Positions 1 through 6,152 of a stretch of 12,240 bases of DNA are shown piece after piece (the first letter of the stretch is position 1; the number at the start of each line of letters is the position of its first letter). Position numbers and translations under genes: made by a program. This stretch comes from Deltaproteobacteria bacterium UBA5754 (GTDB lineage Bacteria; Desulfobacterota; Dissulfuribacteria; Dissulfuribacterales; UBA5754). Location of the stretch: positions 1 to 12,240 of the forward strand of contig DIFG01000003.1 in the NCBI GenBank assembly GCA_002419025.1, in the 5' to 3' direction. The notes beneath the pieces are model-generated. The model ran no database searches. It was given only the letters and a program-made list of their open reading frames with translations, and was not told where the DNA came from.

Positions 1-42
1 AATAATGTGTTGCACAAACAAAAAAACTACACTTTATTGTCT

Positions 43-140
43 GATGGGCTCGTAAAAAATGCCGGACTCGTCATGCCTGACTTGATCCGGCATCCAGAAC
101 ATATTGATAACACTGGATTCCGGCCTCTGCCGGAATGACG
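43..140. repeat. Palindromic intergenic repeat
   Basis: Imperfect inverted repeat. The left arm (69-97) reads CGTCATGCC...ATCCGGCATCCAG. The right arm (113-140), reverse complemented, reads CGTCATTCCGGC...GGAATCCAG. A 15-base spacer lies between them. The leader GATGGGCTCGTAAAAAATGCC (43-63, slightly over 20 bases in full) recurs at the right edge of the window with 18 of 21 matches. Elements ending in a TCATTCCGGC-type arm and translating to 'VIPAEAGIQ' on one strand are widespread intergenic repeats in many proteobacteria, from general knowledge. No transposase is present, so this is a non-autonomous or REP-like element. Confidence 0.75.
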
Positions 141-269
141 ATCCTGAAATATCTGTCATTATGCAAGATGCTCATCATGCGTCTTTTCCGTGTCTTTGGC
201 GAAAATGTCATTATAATGATGCCGCTAAAAAATCCGATCTGCTTTGTAAATGGCATCCGCCCCCGGACG

Positions 270-286
270 CCACCCCTGAAGGGTGG
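270..286. repeat. Short GC-rich hairpin
   Basis: CCACCC (270-275) and GGGTGG (281-286) form a perfect 6-bp stem around the loop CTGAA. There is no T tract after it, so it is not an intrinsic terminator. It looks like a REP-type palindrome and sits just before the larger stem-loop at 292-329. Confidence 0.45.
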
Positions 287-291
287 TTGTG

Positions 292-329
292 ACAGTGCAA
301 ATCGGCTGATCTGCCGATTAGTGCGCTGT
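292..329. repeat. 15-bp stem-loop with a 2-nt bulge
   Basis: ACAGTGCA+AATCGGC (292-306) pairs with GCCGATT (313-319) and TGCGCTGT (322-329) across the loop TGATCT. There is one G-T wobble, and bases 320-321 are bulged out. A stem this long with a defined bulge is unlikely by chance. It may be a recombination or transposition hairpin, a structured RNA, or a degenerate REP. It lacks the terminal AAC/GTT boxes of integron attC sites. Confidence 0.5.
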
Positions 330-332
330 ATC

Positions 333-357
333 CTTAGCCCATTCGGAGTATGCTAAG
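333..357. repeat. Short stem-loop
   Basis: CTTAGC (333-338) pairs with GCTAAG (352-357) around a 13-base loop. It is the third hairpin in a row within 90 bases. It is weak on its own and is listed because of the cluster. Confidence 0.3.
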
Positions 358-435
358 CATGCATGATACCGCTCAAAAAAAACCGATTATTGCGGCTTTG
401 CTTCAATTTTCCAGTCCAAGCGGCGTACGTTGTAG

Positions 436-455
436 GGGCGAATGACGATTCGCCC
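436..455. repeat. Perfect 8-bp palindromic REP-like repeat
   Basis: GGGCGAAT (436-443), loop GACG, ATTCGCCC (448-455). With its flank GTAGG it resembles the 'GTAGGGGC...GCCC' dispersed repeat class I know from many deltaproteobacterial genomes. There is no T tract downstream, so a terminator role is unlikely. Confidence 0.55.
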
Positions 456-560
456 TCCTCATTTTTGGAAAATTTCGCGACTTCCTGCATGCCGGCAGGC
501 AGGGCATCTTGGGCTTTTTGAGCGGCATCACATCCCAGAATTTTTTCAGCGCGATCAGAT

Positions 561-2351
561 GTGAAACGTGAATTGACCTATCGGGCCGTCCTGGAGGCAT
601 TTTCCGCCAGGCGCCCGGACCAAAAAGTCTGGATCCTAGCCCGCCCCTACGCACCCCGGCTCATCGCCGCCGTTCTAATGAGCCTCGTGATATCTGGGCT
701 CAACGGGGCCATTGCCTGGCTCATCAAACCGGCCATGGACCTCGTCTTTATCGAGCGCAGGCACGAATTTCTCATTTATCTGCCTACCGGCGCCTTCGCC
801 CTCTATGCCCTGCGGGGAGGGGCGGACGCAGTCCAATCCTATCTCATGCAGACAGCGGCCTTCAAGATGGTCCGGGACCTGAGAAACGTCCTTTTCAGCA
901 CCATCCTCGATATGCCGGCCTCGGAGATCGCCCGGAGGCGATCCGGCGACTTCGTCTCCCGCATCATCAACGACATCACCATCCTCTCGCGGATCCTCTC
1001 CGACAGCTCCAAAACCATACTCGTCCAGGTCCCGTCCATGATAGTGCTTACGGGAGTCGCCATCTACAGGAGATGGGATCTGGCCCTCCTGAGCTTCACG
1101 CTTCTTCCCTTCATCGCCCTTATAACCCGATTTCTGAGCAAGTACGCACGAAGAAAACGCCGCGAGGTCCAAGGAATCCTCTCCGTCCTCACCCATCGAA
1201 TCCAGGAGGCGGTCACCGGCATCAAGGTCGTCAAGATCTTCGGCATGCAGGGTGTCAAGTCCCAGCAGTTTCAGAGGGAAAACCTTATCCACTACAGGAA
1301 AAATGCCCGGCTTGTAAGGCTCAAGGAGATGAGCCAGTATGTCTCCGAGATCCTTGCCGGAGTTTCCGTGGCCCTGATCCTCGGCTACGGAGGTCGCCTC
1401 GTCATTGCCGGAGAAATCACCTCCGGAGATTTTTTCTCCATCCTCACCGCCATCATCATGGCCTTCACCCCCATGAAAAAGCTTGGGAGCTCCTATACGG
1501 CCCTCGTTGAGGCCCTCGGGGTCTTGGACCGGATAGAGGAGTTATTTGCCATTCCCATCGAACCCGCGGATGGAAAACGCGTCCCGAAGCTTGTGGATGG
1601 AATCAGATTTGACAAGGTCTCCTTCCACTATCCAGGCCACATCGAGGAAGTGCTCCGCGAGCTCACGTTCACCATCCCTCGTGGACGGATAACCGCGATC
1701 GTAGGCCAGAGCGGGGCAGGGAAGAGCACCCTCGCCGATCTCATTCCCCGCTTCCTTGACCCAACCTCTGGCCAAATACTCTGGGACGGCATCTGCCTGT
1801 CTGATCTGGATCTTCCAGGACTCCGAAGATCCATCGCGGTCGTGAGCCAGGACATCATCCTCTTCAGCGACACGGTCCGGGAAAACATCGCGGCAGGCCG
1901 AACCGAGGCGACCTTTGAGGACATAGAGAGGGCGGCACGCGCGGCCCAGGCCCACGACTTCATCCAAAAACTTCCCGATGGCTATGACACGGTCCTTACA
2001 GAACGTGGTCTCAATCTCTCCGGCGGACAGAGGCAGAGGATCGCCATAGCACGGGCCATCCTCAAGGACCCCGAGTTCCTCATCCTTGACGAGGCAACGA
2101 GCGCCCTTGACACCGTCTCGGAAAAGGCCGTTCAGGAGGCGCTCTCCCACGCAACGACCAACAGGACGACACTCGTTATTGCACACAGACTTAGCACCAT
2201 CGTGGAAGCGGACCAGATCGTCGTCATGGACCGGGGACGCATCATCGCCACCGGGACCCATGAAGAACTCCTCGAACAGGATCCCATTTACCGCGAGATG
2301 TATGCCACATGGAAAGACAGGGAAGAAACAGGCGTTTTGATCGCATCCTGA
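561..2351 (+). CDS. msbA: MsbA-type lipid A/LPS ABC exporter (fused permease-ATPase)
   Basis: Half-size type I ABC exporter of 596 residues, the usual MsbA length (about 580-600). Residues about 30-310 form the six-helix transmembrane domain. The ATPase domain follows, with Walker A GQSGAGKST (382-390, Lys388), ABC signature LSGGQ (486-490), Walker B ILDE (Asp510, catalytic Glu511) and the H-loop His542. MsbA works as a homodimer and flips lipid A-core from the inner to the outer leaflet of the inner membrane. The two glycosyltransferase genes directly downstream support an LPS role over drug export, but a related lipid exporter cannot be excluded. The start is GTG at 561; an in-frame stop lies at 519-521 and no other standard start falls between. 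There is no clear Shine-Dalgarno, so the start is the least certain point. The 3' end overlaps the next gene by 43 bases, implying co-transcription. Confidence 0.88.
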   Translation: MKRELTYRAVLEAFSARRPDQKVWILARPYAPRLIAAVLMSLVISGLNGAIAWLIKPAMDLVFIERRHEFLIYLPTGAFALYALRGGADAVQSYLMQTAAFKMVRDLRNVLFSTILDMPASEIARRRSGDFVSRIINDITILSRILSDSSKTILVQVPSMIVLTGVAIYRRWDLALLSFTLLPFIALITRFLSKYARRKRREVQGILSVLTHRIQEAVTGIKVVKIFGMQGVKSQQFQRENLIHYRKNARLVRLKEMSQYVSEILAGVSVALILGYGGRLVIAGEITSGDFFSILTAIIMAFTPMKKLGSSYTALVEALGVLDRIEELFAIPIEPADGKRVPKLVDGIRFDKVSFHYPGHIEEVLRELTFTIPRGRITAIVGQSGAGKSTLADLIPRFLDPTSGQILWDGICLSDLDLPGLRRSIAVVSQDIILFSDTVRENIAAGRTEATFEDIERAARAAQAHDFIQKLPDGYDTVLTERGLNLSGGQRQRIAIARAILKDPEFLILDEATSALDTVSEKAVQEALSHATTNRTTLVIAHRLSTIVEADQIVVMDRGRIIATGTHEELLEQDPIYREMYATWKDREETGVLIAS

Positions 2352-3367
2352 TCGTCAAACCGAGCGCCATGGGAGACGTGGTCATGGCAAGCATGCTCAT
2401 CCCGGCCATCAAATCCGCATTCCCTTTCGCCCGTATCTCCTGGCTCGTGGATCCGCCCTATGCAAGCCTGCTCACTCCGAACCCCAGAATCCACGAGGTG
2501 ATCCCCTGGTCGAAAGGCGAATGGAAAAGACGCGTGAAACACGGAAAGCTCGCACGTCTCGTCCGTGATGTCATCCTTTTCGGAAAAGACCTCCGAGGGC
2601 GCGGTTTCGACCTTGCCATCGATGCCCAGGGACTCACAAGAAGCCGATTTCTCGCATGGTTGAGCGGCGCTAACGTGCGAGTTGGGATCTCATCCCACGA
2701 ACCAGGAGACTTTTTCATGACACATATCGTCCCCCTGGACCGATCCGACACTCGCATCGGGTCCGAATATCGGGAGATCCTCGCCTGCCTTGGAATCCCC
2801 TCGAAAAATCCTCGCATGGATCTCCATGTGGATAGCCAGGCCGAGGTACGGACAAAGGAACTCCTTGCGAGACACAATGCATCTGATCGCTTCGCCGTCC
2901 TCGCCCCCTTTACGACCCGGCCCCAGAAGCACTGGATAGCCAGTCGTTGGGTCGAGGTGACCCGGGTCCTCGAAGCATGGGGATTTGGATCCGTCATCCT
3001 GGGTGGCCCCGGAGATCGGGAAGAGGGAGAAAGAATCAGATTGGAGGCGGGCGGGAGGGTCCTCAACCTCGCCGGAAAGGTGCGACTTGCCGAAAGCGTT
3101 GCCATCGTTGCCAAATCCACCCTTGTGATAGGTGTGGATACAGGGCTCACACACATGGGGACGGCCCTTGAAAGACCCACTGTCGCCATCTTTGGTTCCA
3201 CCTGCCCGTACCTGGACCCTGGCACTCGGCAAACGACCGTCCTCACGGCCCGACTTCCCTGCTCTCCCTGCAGGAGGCGCCCCACATGCAACGGAAGCTA
3301 CCCCTGCATGGAGGCCGTTACCGTGAGCCATGTCATGTCCGCGGCGCAAGCCTTACTTTTCCGTTAG
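2309..3367 (+). CDS. Glycosyltransferase family 9, ADP-heptose:LPS heptosyltransferase-like
   Basis: This 352-residue protein has the GT9 (WaaC/WaaF/WaaQ) layout. It opens with RILIVKPSAMGDVVMA, the first beta-strand and glycine turn of the GT-B fold, and has the conserved donor-binding segment GVDTGLTHMGTAL (Asp277, His282). Such enzymes add heptose from ADP-heptose to the inner core of LPS at the cytoplasmic face. The C-terminus carries four cysteines in a CX2CX5CX5C spacing (318, 321, 327, 333), a pattern I have seen in deltaproteobacterial GT9 proteins and whose function is unclear. The ATG at 2309 lies inside the end of msbA (43-base overlap); no good later start precedes the conserved N-terminal strand. 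Acceptor specificity (heptosyltransferase I, II or III) cannot be read from sequence, so no symbol is given. Confidence 0.88.
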   Translation: MERQGRNRRFDRILIVKPSAMGDVVMASMLIPAIKSAFPFARISWLVDPPYASLLTPNPRIHEVIPWSKGEWKRRVKHGKLARLVRDVILFGKDLRGRGFDLAIDAQGLTRSRFLAWLSGANVRVGISSHEPGDFFMTHIVPLDRSDTRIGSEYREILACLGIPSKNPRMDLHVDSQAEVRTKELLARHNASDRFAVLAPFTTRPQKHWIASRWVEVTRVLEAWGFGSVILGGPGDREEGERIRLEAGGRVLNLAGKVRLAESVAIVAKSTLVIGVDTGLTHMGTALERPTVAIFGSTCPYLDPGTRQTTVLTARLPCSPCRRRPTCNGSYPCMEAVTVSHVMSAAQALLFR

Positions 3368-3379
3368 GGGCAGACAGGC

Positions 3380-4480
3380 ATGCACATCCTCCATATCGAG
3401 GCGGGAAGACACCTGTATGGCGGTGCGCTCCAGGTCCTTTATCTCCTTACTGGTCTTTCCAGCTGCGGGATCCGATCCCATCTTGTCGCACCTCGGAAAA
3501 GCGCCATTGCCGAGCGGGCTCGTGACGTGGCAGACAAGGTCCACGAGATCCCCATCCATGGGGAACTGGATCCCTTGTTTCCCTTACGCATCCATACCAT
3601 ACTGCGAAGAGACCGGCCGGATCTGGTCCATGTCCACAGCAGAAGGGGCGTGGACCTCTGGGGAGGTTTGGCGGCACGGAGCCTGGGCATCCCGGCCGTT
3701 GTCACACGCAGGGTGGATAACCCGGAGGTCCCCATCCTTGCCCGCGCTAAATATGGTCTCTATGAAAGGGTCATCACCATATCCGAAGGGATCCGTCGCG
3801 TGGTTCTCGCGGCCGGTGTCCCGACATGGAAGGTTATCTGTGTGAGAAGCGCCCTCGCAGGGGATTGGGGAGGTCCATGTGAACGGAAGTGGTTCCAGGA
3901 TGCCTTTTCCATTCGGGACGGAGAGCTGGCGATCGGGACCATCGCCCAGTTTATTCCGAGAAAGGGACATCACATACTTCTAAGGGCCGCGAAAAGGATC
4001 CTCGAGCACTTTCCGGACACCGTCTTTCTCTTCATGGGAAAAGGTCCTCTTGCAAAGGAAATCAAAGAGGCATCCATGGCCTTGGGGGTCGGAGACCGAT
4101 TCCGCTTCCTGGGATTCCGGAACGACCTTCCCCGCATCCTTCCCTGCCTTGACCTCGTAGTGCATCCCGCTTTGATGGAGGGGCTCGGCGTCTCTCTCAT
4201 CCAGGCTGCCGCGTGCGGAGTGCCGATTGTCGCGACCCGTGTGGGCGGGATTCCCGAGATCGTAAGGGACGGAGACAACGGGATCCTCGTGCCGCCGGGA
4301 GACTCGCTCGCCCTTGAAGAGGCAGTGATACGCCTGCTCAAAGACAGGTCGGCCAGGGTGCGGCTTGGGCGCCGCGGGCGTCTTCTCGTCGAGAAGGAAT
4401 TCGGTCTCGACCATATGGTCGAGGGGAATCTCCAGGTCTATCGGGAGATCCTCGAGACAAGCGGAGGGAAAATCTGTTGA
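3380..4480 (+). CDS. Glycosyltransferase family 4 (GT-B), LPS/envelope sugar transferase
   Basis: A GT-B protein of 366 residues. The N-terminal acceptor domain begins MHILHIEAG and includes DLVHVHSRRG (81-90). The donor domain starts around GTIAQFIPRKGH (186-197) and contains HPALMEGLGVSLIQ followed by ACGVPIVATRVGGIPEIV, typical of GT4. The usual EX7E motif reads E267-X7-Q275 here, so the second glutamate is a glutamine; this also occurs in some natural GT4 proteins. It is the third gene of the msbA cluster, 12 bases after the GT9 gene, with AGGGG (3366-3370) as a reasonable ribosome site for the ATG at 3380. It probably adds a sugar to LPS core or another envelope glycan; donor and acceptor are unknown. 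Confidence 0.87.
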   Translation: MHILHIEAGRHLYGGALQVLYLLTGLSSCGIRSHLVAPRKSAIAERARDVADKVHEIPIHGELDPLFPLRIHTILRRDRPDLVHVHSRRGVDLWGGLAARSLGIPAVVTRRVDNPEVPILARAKYGLYERVITISEGIRRVVLAAGVPTWKVICVRSALAGDWGGPCERKWFQDAFSIRDGELAIGTIAQFIPRKGHHILLRAAKRILEHFPDTVFLFMGKGPLAKEIKEASMALGVGDRFRFLGFRNDLPRILPCLDLVVHPALMEGLGVSLIQAAACGVPIVATRVGGIPEIVRDGDNGILVPPGDSLALEEAVIRLLKDRSARVRLGRRGRLLVEKEFGLDHMVEGNLQVYREILETSGGKIC

Positions 4481-4507
4481 TGCCACTGGAAAAACCCGAT
4501 TCTCGCG

Positions 4508-4543
4508 GCGTTACGCTGCATCCTTCGTCCATGCAGCGTACGC
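4508..4543. terminator. Strong hairpin between convergent genes (terminator or REP)
   Basis: TACGCTGCAT (4512-4521) pairs perfectly with ATGCAGCGTA (4531-4540). The stem extends by GCG/CGC (4508-4510 with 4541-4543) past one bulged T at 4511. The loop is CCTTCGTCC. It begins 28 bases after the GT4 stop and lies 51 bases past the end of plsC. No T run follows on either strand, so it is not a textbook intrinsic terminator. It may block 3' exonucleases or be a dispersed palindromic repeat. Confidence 0.55.
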
Positions 4544-4593
4544 CACGCCTCATACCACTGATCTGATCGCCTTTCTGCCTGCGGCCGGTCCTT

Positions 4594-5304
4594 TCAGCGG
4601 ATTTCCTTCATCATGGAATCGAGGATACCCCAGACCTCGCGGTTGAGCTCCTCCTTGGACCGCTTTCTTCCGTTTGAGTCCATTGTCGGAACGGGGTGAG
4701 CGACCCTCACATGAATGGGTCCGGGCATGGCAAATATCCCGCCTTTGGGAAGTACTTTCCAGCTCCCGATGATCGCCACCGGAACTACGGGGCATCCGGC
4801 CTTTATGGCCACCACCATGGCGCCCGATTTGAAAGGACCGAGGCGGCCATGCGAACTTCTTGTGCCCTCGGGGAAAACAGCGACAGATGTCCCGGAAGAG
4901 ATCCTGCTTGCAGCCTCCTGAAGACTTTTGAGGGCCTCACGGCCTCCGGACCTGTCAACGGGTATGTAGCCCGTCTTGCGCATGGCAAGCCCTAAGAGGG
5001 GTATCCGGAAGAGCTCCTTCTTGACAAGAAAACGGAACTGAATAGGAATTGCGCGATAAAGAACCGGGATATCCAGTTGGCTTGCGTGATTGCACGCAAA
5101 GACCACAGGGAGATCCCGGGGGATATTCTCCTTCCCCTCAACGGTGAGGCGGGCTCCTGCAGCCTTAAGGACGATGGCGGCCCATATCCGCCCAATACGA
5201 TGGGCAAAATCCCCTGATCCCGTGAGCACAGATGCAATAATGGCTATCGGGGCAAGCAGACAGAACGAAACAGTGGAAATGAAGGGAAATGCCAGCCTGC
5301 GCAT
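4594..5304 (-). CDS. plsC: 1-acyl-sn-glycerol-3-phosphate acyltransferase (lysophospholipid acyltransferase)
   Basis: A 236-residue PlsC/LPLAT protein. It has an N-terminal hydrophobic anchor (about 7-29), the catalytic NHASQLD (His73 and Asp78, the HX4D dyad) and the substrate-binding FPEGTRS (144-150). A region with Arg-Ser-Gly-Gly-Arg follows TGYIPVD (about 111-122). The enzyme acylates lysophosphatidic acid to phosphatidic acid at the inner membrane, the second acylation of phospholipid synthesis. Length is typical. The ATG at 5302-5304 has GAGGT about 10 bases upstream; an ATG closer to it is followed at once by a stop. It converges on the envelope glycosyltransferases and diverges from rplU. 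Related acyltransferases that modify other lipids share these motifs, so substrate is by family. Confidence 0.9.
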   Translation of the reverse strand: MRRLAFPFISTVSFCLLAPIAIIASVLTGSGDFAHRIGRIWAAIVLKAAGARLTVEGKENIPRDLPVVFACNHASQLDIPVLYRAIPIQFRFLVKKELFRIPLLGLAMRKTGYIPVDRSGGREALKSLQEAASRISSGTSVAVFPEGTRSSHGRLGPFKSGAMVVAIKAGCPVVPVAIIGSWKVLPKGGIFAMPGPIHVRVAHPVPTMDSNGRKRSKEELNREVWGILDSMMKEIR

Positions 5305-5370
5305 GTATCACATGTACCTCATCACATATTGGCGCTCAAGGGAATTAAAGGGAATTGGGAAAAGGATCCC

Positions 5371-5399
5371 TTGACACAGAAGTCGTTATCCGAGTAAAA
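5371..5399 (+). promoter_or_regulatory. Candidate rplU-rpmA promoter
   Basis: A perfect -35 hexamer TTGACA (5371-5376) lies 60 bases before the bL21 start. The matching -10 is poor: AGTAAA (5393-5398) at a 16-base spacing matches TATAAT at three positions. The position in the plsC/rplU divergent gap suits a promoter. Confidence 0.4.
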
Positions 5400-5425
5400 A
5401 AACATGTTCCATACAATGAAAAAAA

Positions 5426-5432
5426 GAGAGGG
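5426..5432 (+). promoter_or_regulatory. Ribosome binding site that sets the rplU start
   Basis: GAGAGGG ends four bases before the ATG at 5437. It supports that start over the in-frame ATG at 5404, which would add 11 residues not found in bL21. Confidence 0.6.
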
Positions 5433-5436
5433 TTAC

Positions 5437-5748
5437 ATGTACGCGATCATTAAGACCGGTGGCAAACAATATCCCGTCTCGGTCGGAGACATCTTGAAGG
5501 TTGAAAAGCTGGAGGCATCCGAGGGAGACGAAATCACCCTTGACGATGTCCTCCTTGTGTCCTCCCCTGATTCCATCGTGATCGGTTCGCCTCAAGTCCC
5601 CAACGCCTCAGTCCGGGCAAGGATCCTTGGTCACGGAAAGGCGGACAAGGTCGTCATCATGAAAAAGAAACGTCGAACCGGCTACAAGGTGAAAAGGGGA
5701 CATCGTCAACCCTATACCACCATCGAGATCCAGGAAGTAATCGCATAG
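5437..5748 (+). CDS. rplU: 50S ribosomal protein L21 (bL21)
   Basis: From the ATG at 5437 the protein has 103 residues, the standard bL21 length, and opens with MYAIIKTGGKQYPVSVGD. It retains the family's C-terminal basic segment KKKRRTGYKVKRGHRQPYT. bL21 binds 23S rRNA and is part of the large ribosomal subunit. The frame stays open upstream to an ATG at 5404, but the extra residues do not belong to the family. It is followed after 14 bases by rpmA, the usual partner, and the rpmA ribosome site overlaps its stop codon. Confidence 0.97.
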   Translation: MYAIIKTGGKQYPVSVGDILKVEKLEASEGDEITLDDVLLVSSPDSIVIGSPQVPNASVRARILGHGKADKVVIMKKKRRTGYKVKRGHRQPYTTIEIQEVIA

Positions 5749-5762
5749 GAGGTCAATGGATC

Positions 5763-6014
5763 ATGGCACATAAAAAGGCAGGCGGCAGTTCAAGAAATGG
5801 AAGGGACAGTGTCGGACAAAGGCTTGGAGTCAAGCGTTTTGGCGGCCAAGCCGTCCTTGCTGGCAACATACTTGTCAGACAACACGGGACCCAATTTCAC
5901 CCTGGACGAAATTGCGGCATGGGAAGAGATTATACCCTTTTTTCCCTTATCGACGGAACCGTGCGATTCGAGACGAACAAAGCGAGAAAGATCGTCAGCG
6001 TCTATCCTGCATAA
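5763..6014 (+). CDS. rpmA: 50S ribosomal protein L27 (bL27)
   Basis: 83 residues, the normal size, starting MAHKKAGGSSRNGRDS and containing GVKRFGGQAVLAGNILVRQ and the GRDYTLFSLIDG segment. The flexible N-terminal tail of bL27 reaches into the peptidyl transferase centre. There is no N-terminal extension of the Firmicutes type that needs protease cleavage. AGGAGGT (5747-5753) lies nine bases before the ATG and overlaps the rplU stop, giving translational coupling. It ends in tandem TAA codons. obg/cgtA, which often follows rpmA, is absent; a terminator follows instead. Confidence 0.97.
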   Translation: MAHKKAGGSSRNGRDSVGQRLGVKRFGGQAVLAGNILVRQHGTQFHPGRNCGMGRDYTLFSLIDGTVRFETNKARKIVSVYPA

Positions 6015-6088
6015 TAAATCCCCCTTTCCCTTCATGAGGCCACGATCCGGAAAATAACACCCGTCCATGGGGTTGGAAAATGGAATAG

Positions 6089-6124
6089 AAAAAGGCTGTG
6101 AAGTTGGACTTCACAGCCTTTTTT
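6089..6124. terminator. Bidirectional intrinsic terminator between rpmA and atpE
   Basis: GGCTGTGAAGT (6094-6104) and ACTTCACAGCC (6108-6118) form a perfect 11-bp stem with loop TGG. AAAAA on the left and TTTTTT on the right extend it to about 16 pairs and supply a U tract for either strand. It lies 75 bases after the rpmA stop and 28 bases past the atpE stop, so it can end both converging transcripts. Confidence 0.93.
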
Positions 6125-6152
6125 CTTGTGAAAGAATCTCTGCTTCTACAGA

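Larger units (their letters stand above)
217..530. repeat. Possible MITE-like unit with 16-bp terminal inverted repeats
   Basis: The left end is TGATGCCGCTAAAAAA (217-232). The right end (515-530) reads TGATGCCGCTCAAAAA on the minus strand, so the two ends are inverted repeats with one mismatch. A third copy, TGATACCGCTCAAAAA, lies inside at 364-379 in the left-end orientation. The 314-base interval contains several stem-loops and no gene. I saw no convincing target-site duplication outside the ends, so this could equally be several overlapping short repeats rather than one mobile unit. Confidence 0.35.
1..560. other. Gene-free, repeat-rich intergenic block
   Basis: No open reading frame here looks like a real protein. 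The short frames run through palindromes and have no recognisable family motif. The stretch holds a palindromic dispersed-type repeat (43-140), three copies of a 16-base element (217-232, 364-379, and inverted at 515-530), and stem-loops at 270-286, 292-329, 333-357, 436-455 and 484-499. Positions 1-40 are AT-rich with nothing I can name. I see no clear promoter or ribosome binding site leading into the gene that starts at 561. Confidence 0.75.

Noticed and set aside
292..329. Integron attC site
   Set aside because: The bulged stem is suggestive, but the required terminal AAC and GTT boxes are missing and no integrase or cassette is near.
1..560. CRISPR array
   Set aside because: The repeated 16-mers are too few, irregularly spaced and in both orientations; no cas genes are present.
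675..1292. 205-residue minus-strand frame opposite msbA
   Set aside because: It lies wholly within the well-supported ABC exporter gene, is rich in Asp/Gly/Glu from antisense codons, and has no family motif.
1542..2261. 239-residue minus-strand frame opposite the msbA ATPase domain
   Set aside because: Antisense shadow of the Walker and signature motif region; no ribosome site or recognisable domain.
2458..3291. 277-residue minus-strand frame opposite the GT9 gene
   Set aside because: The GT9 protein on the plus strand has clear motifs; this frame is Arg/Ser-rich shadow coding.
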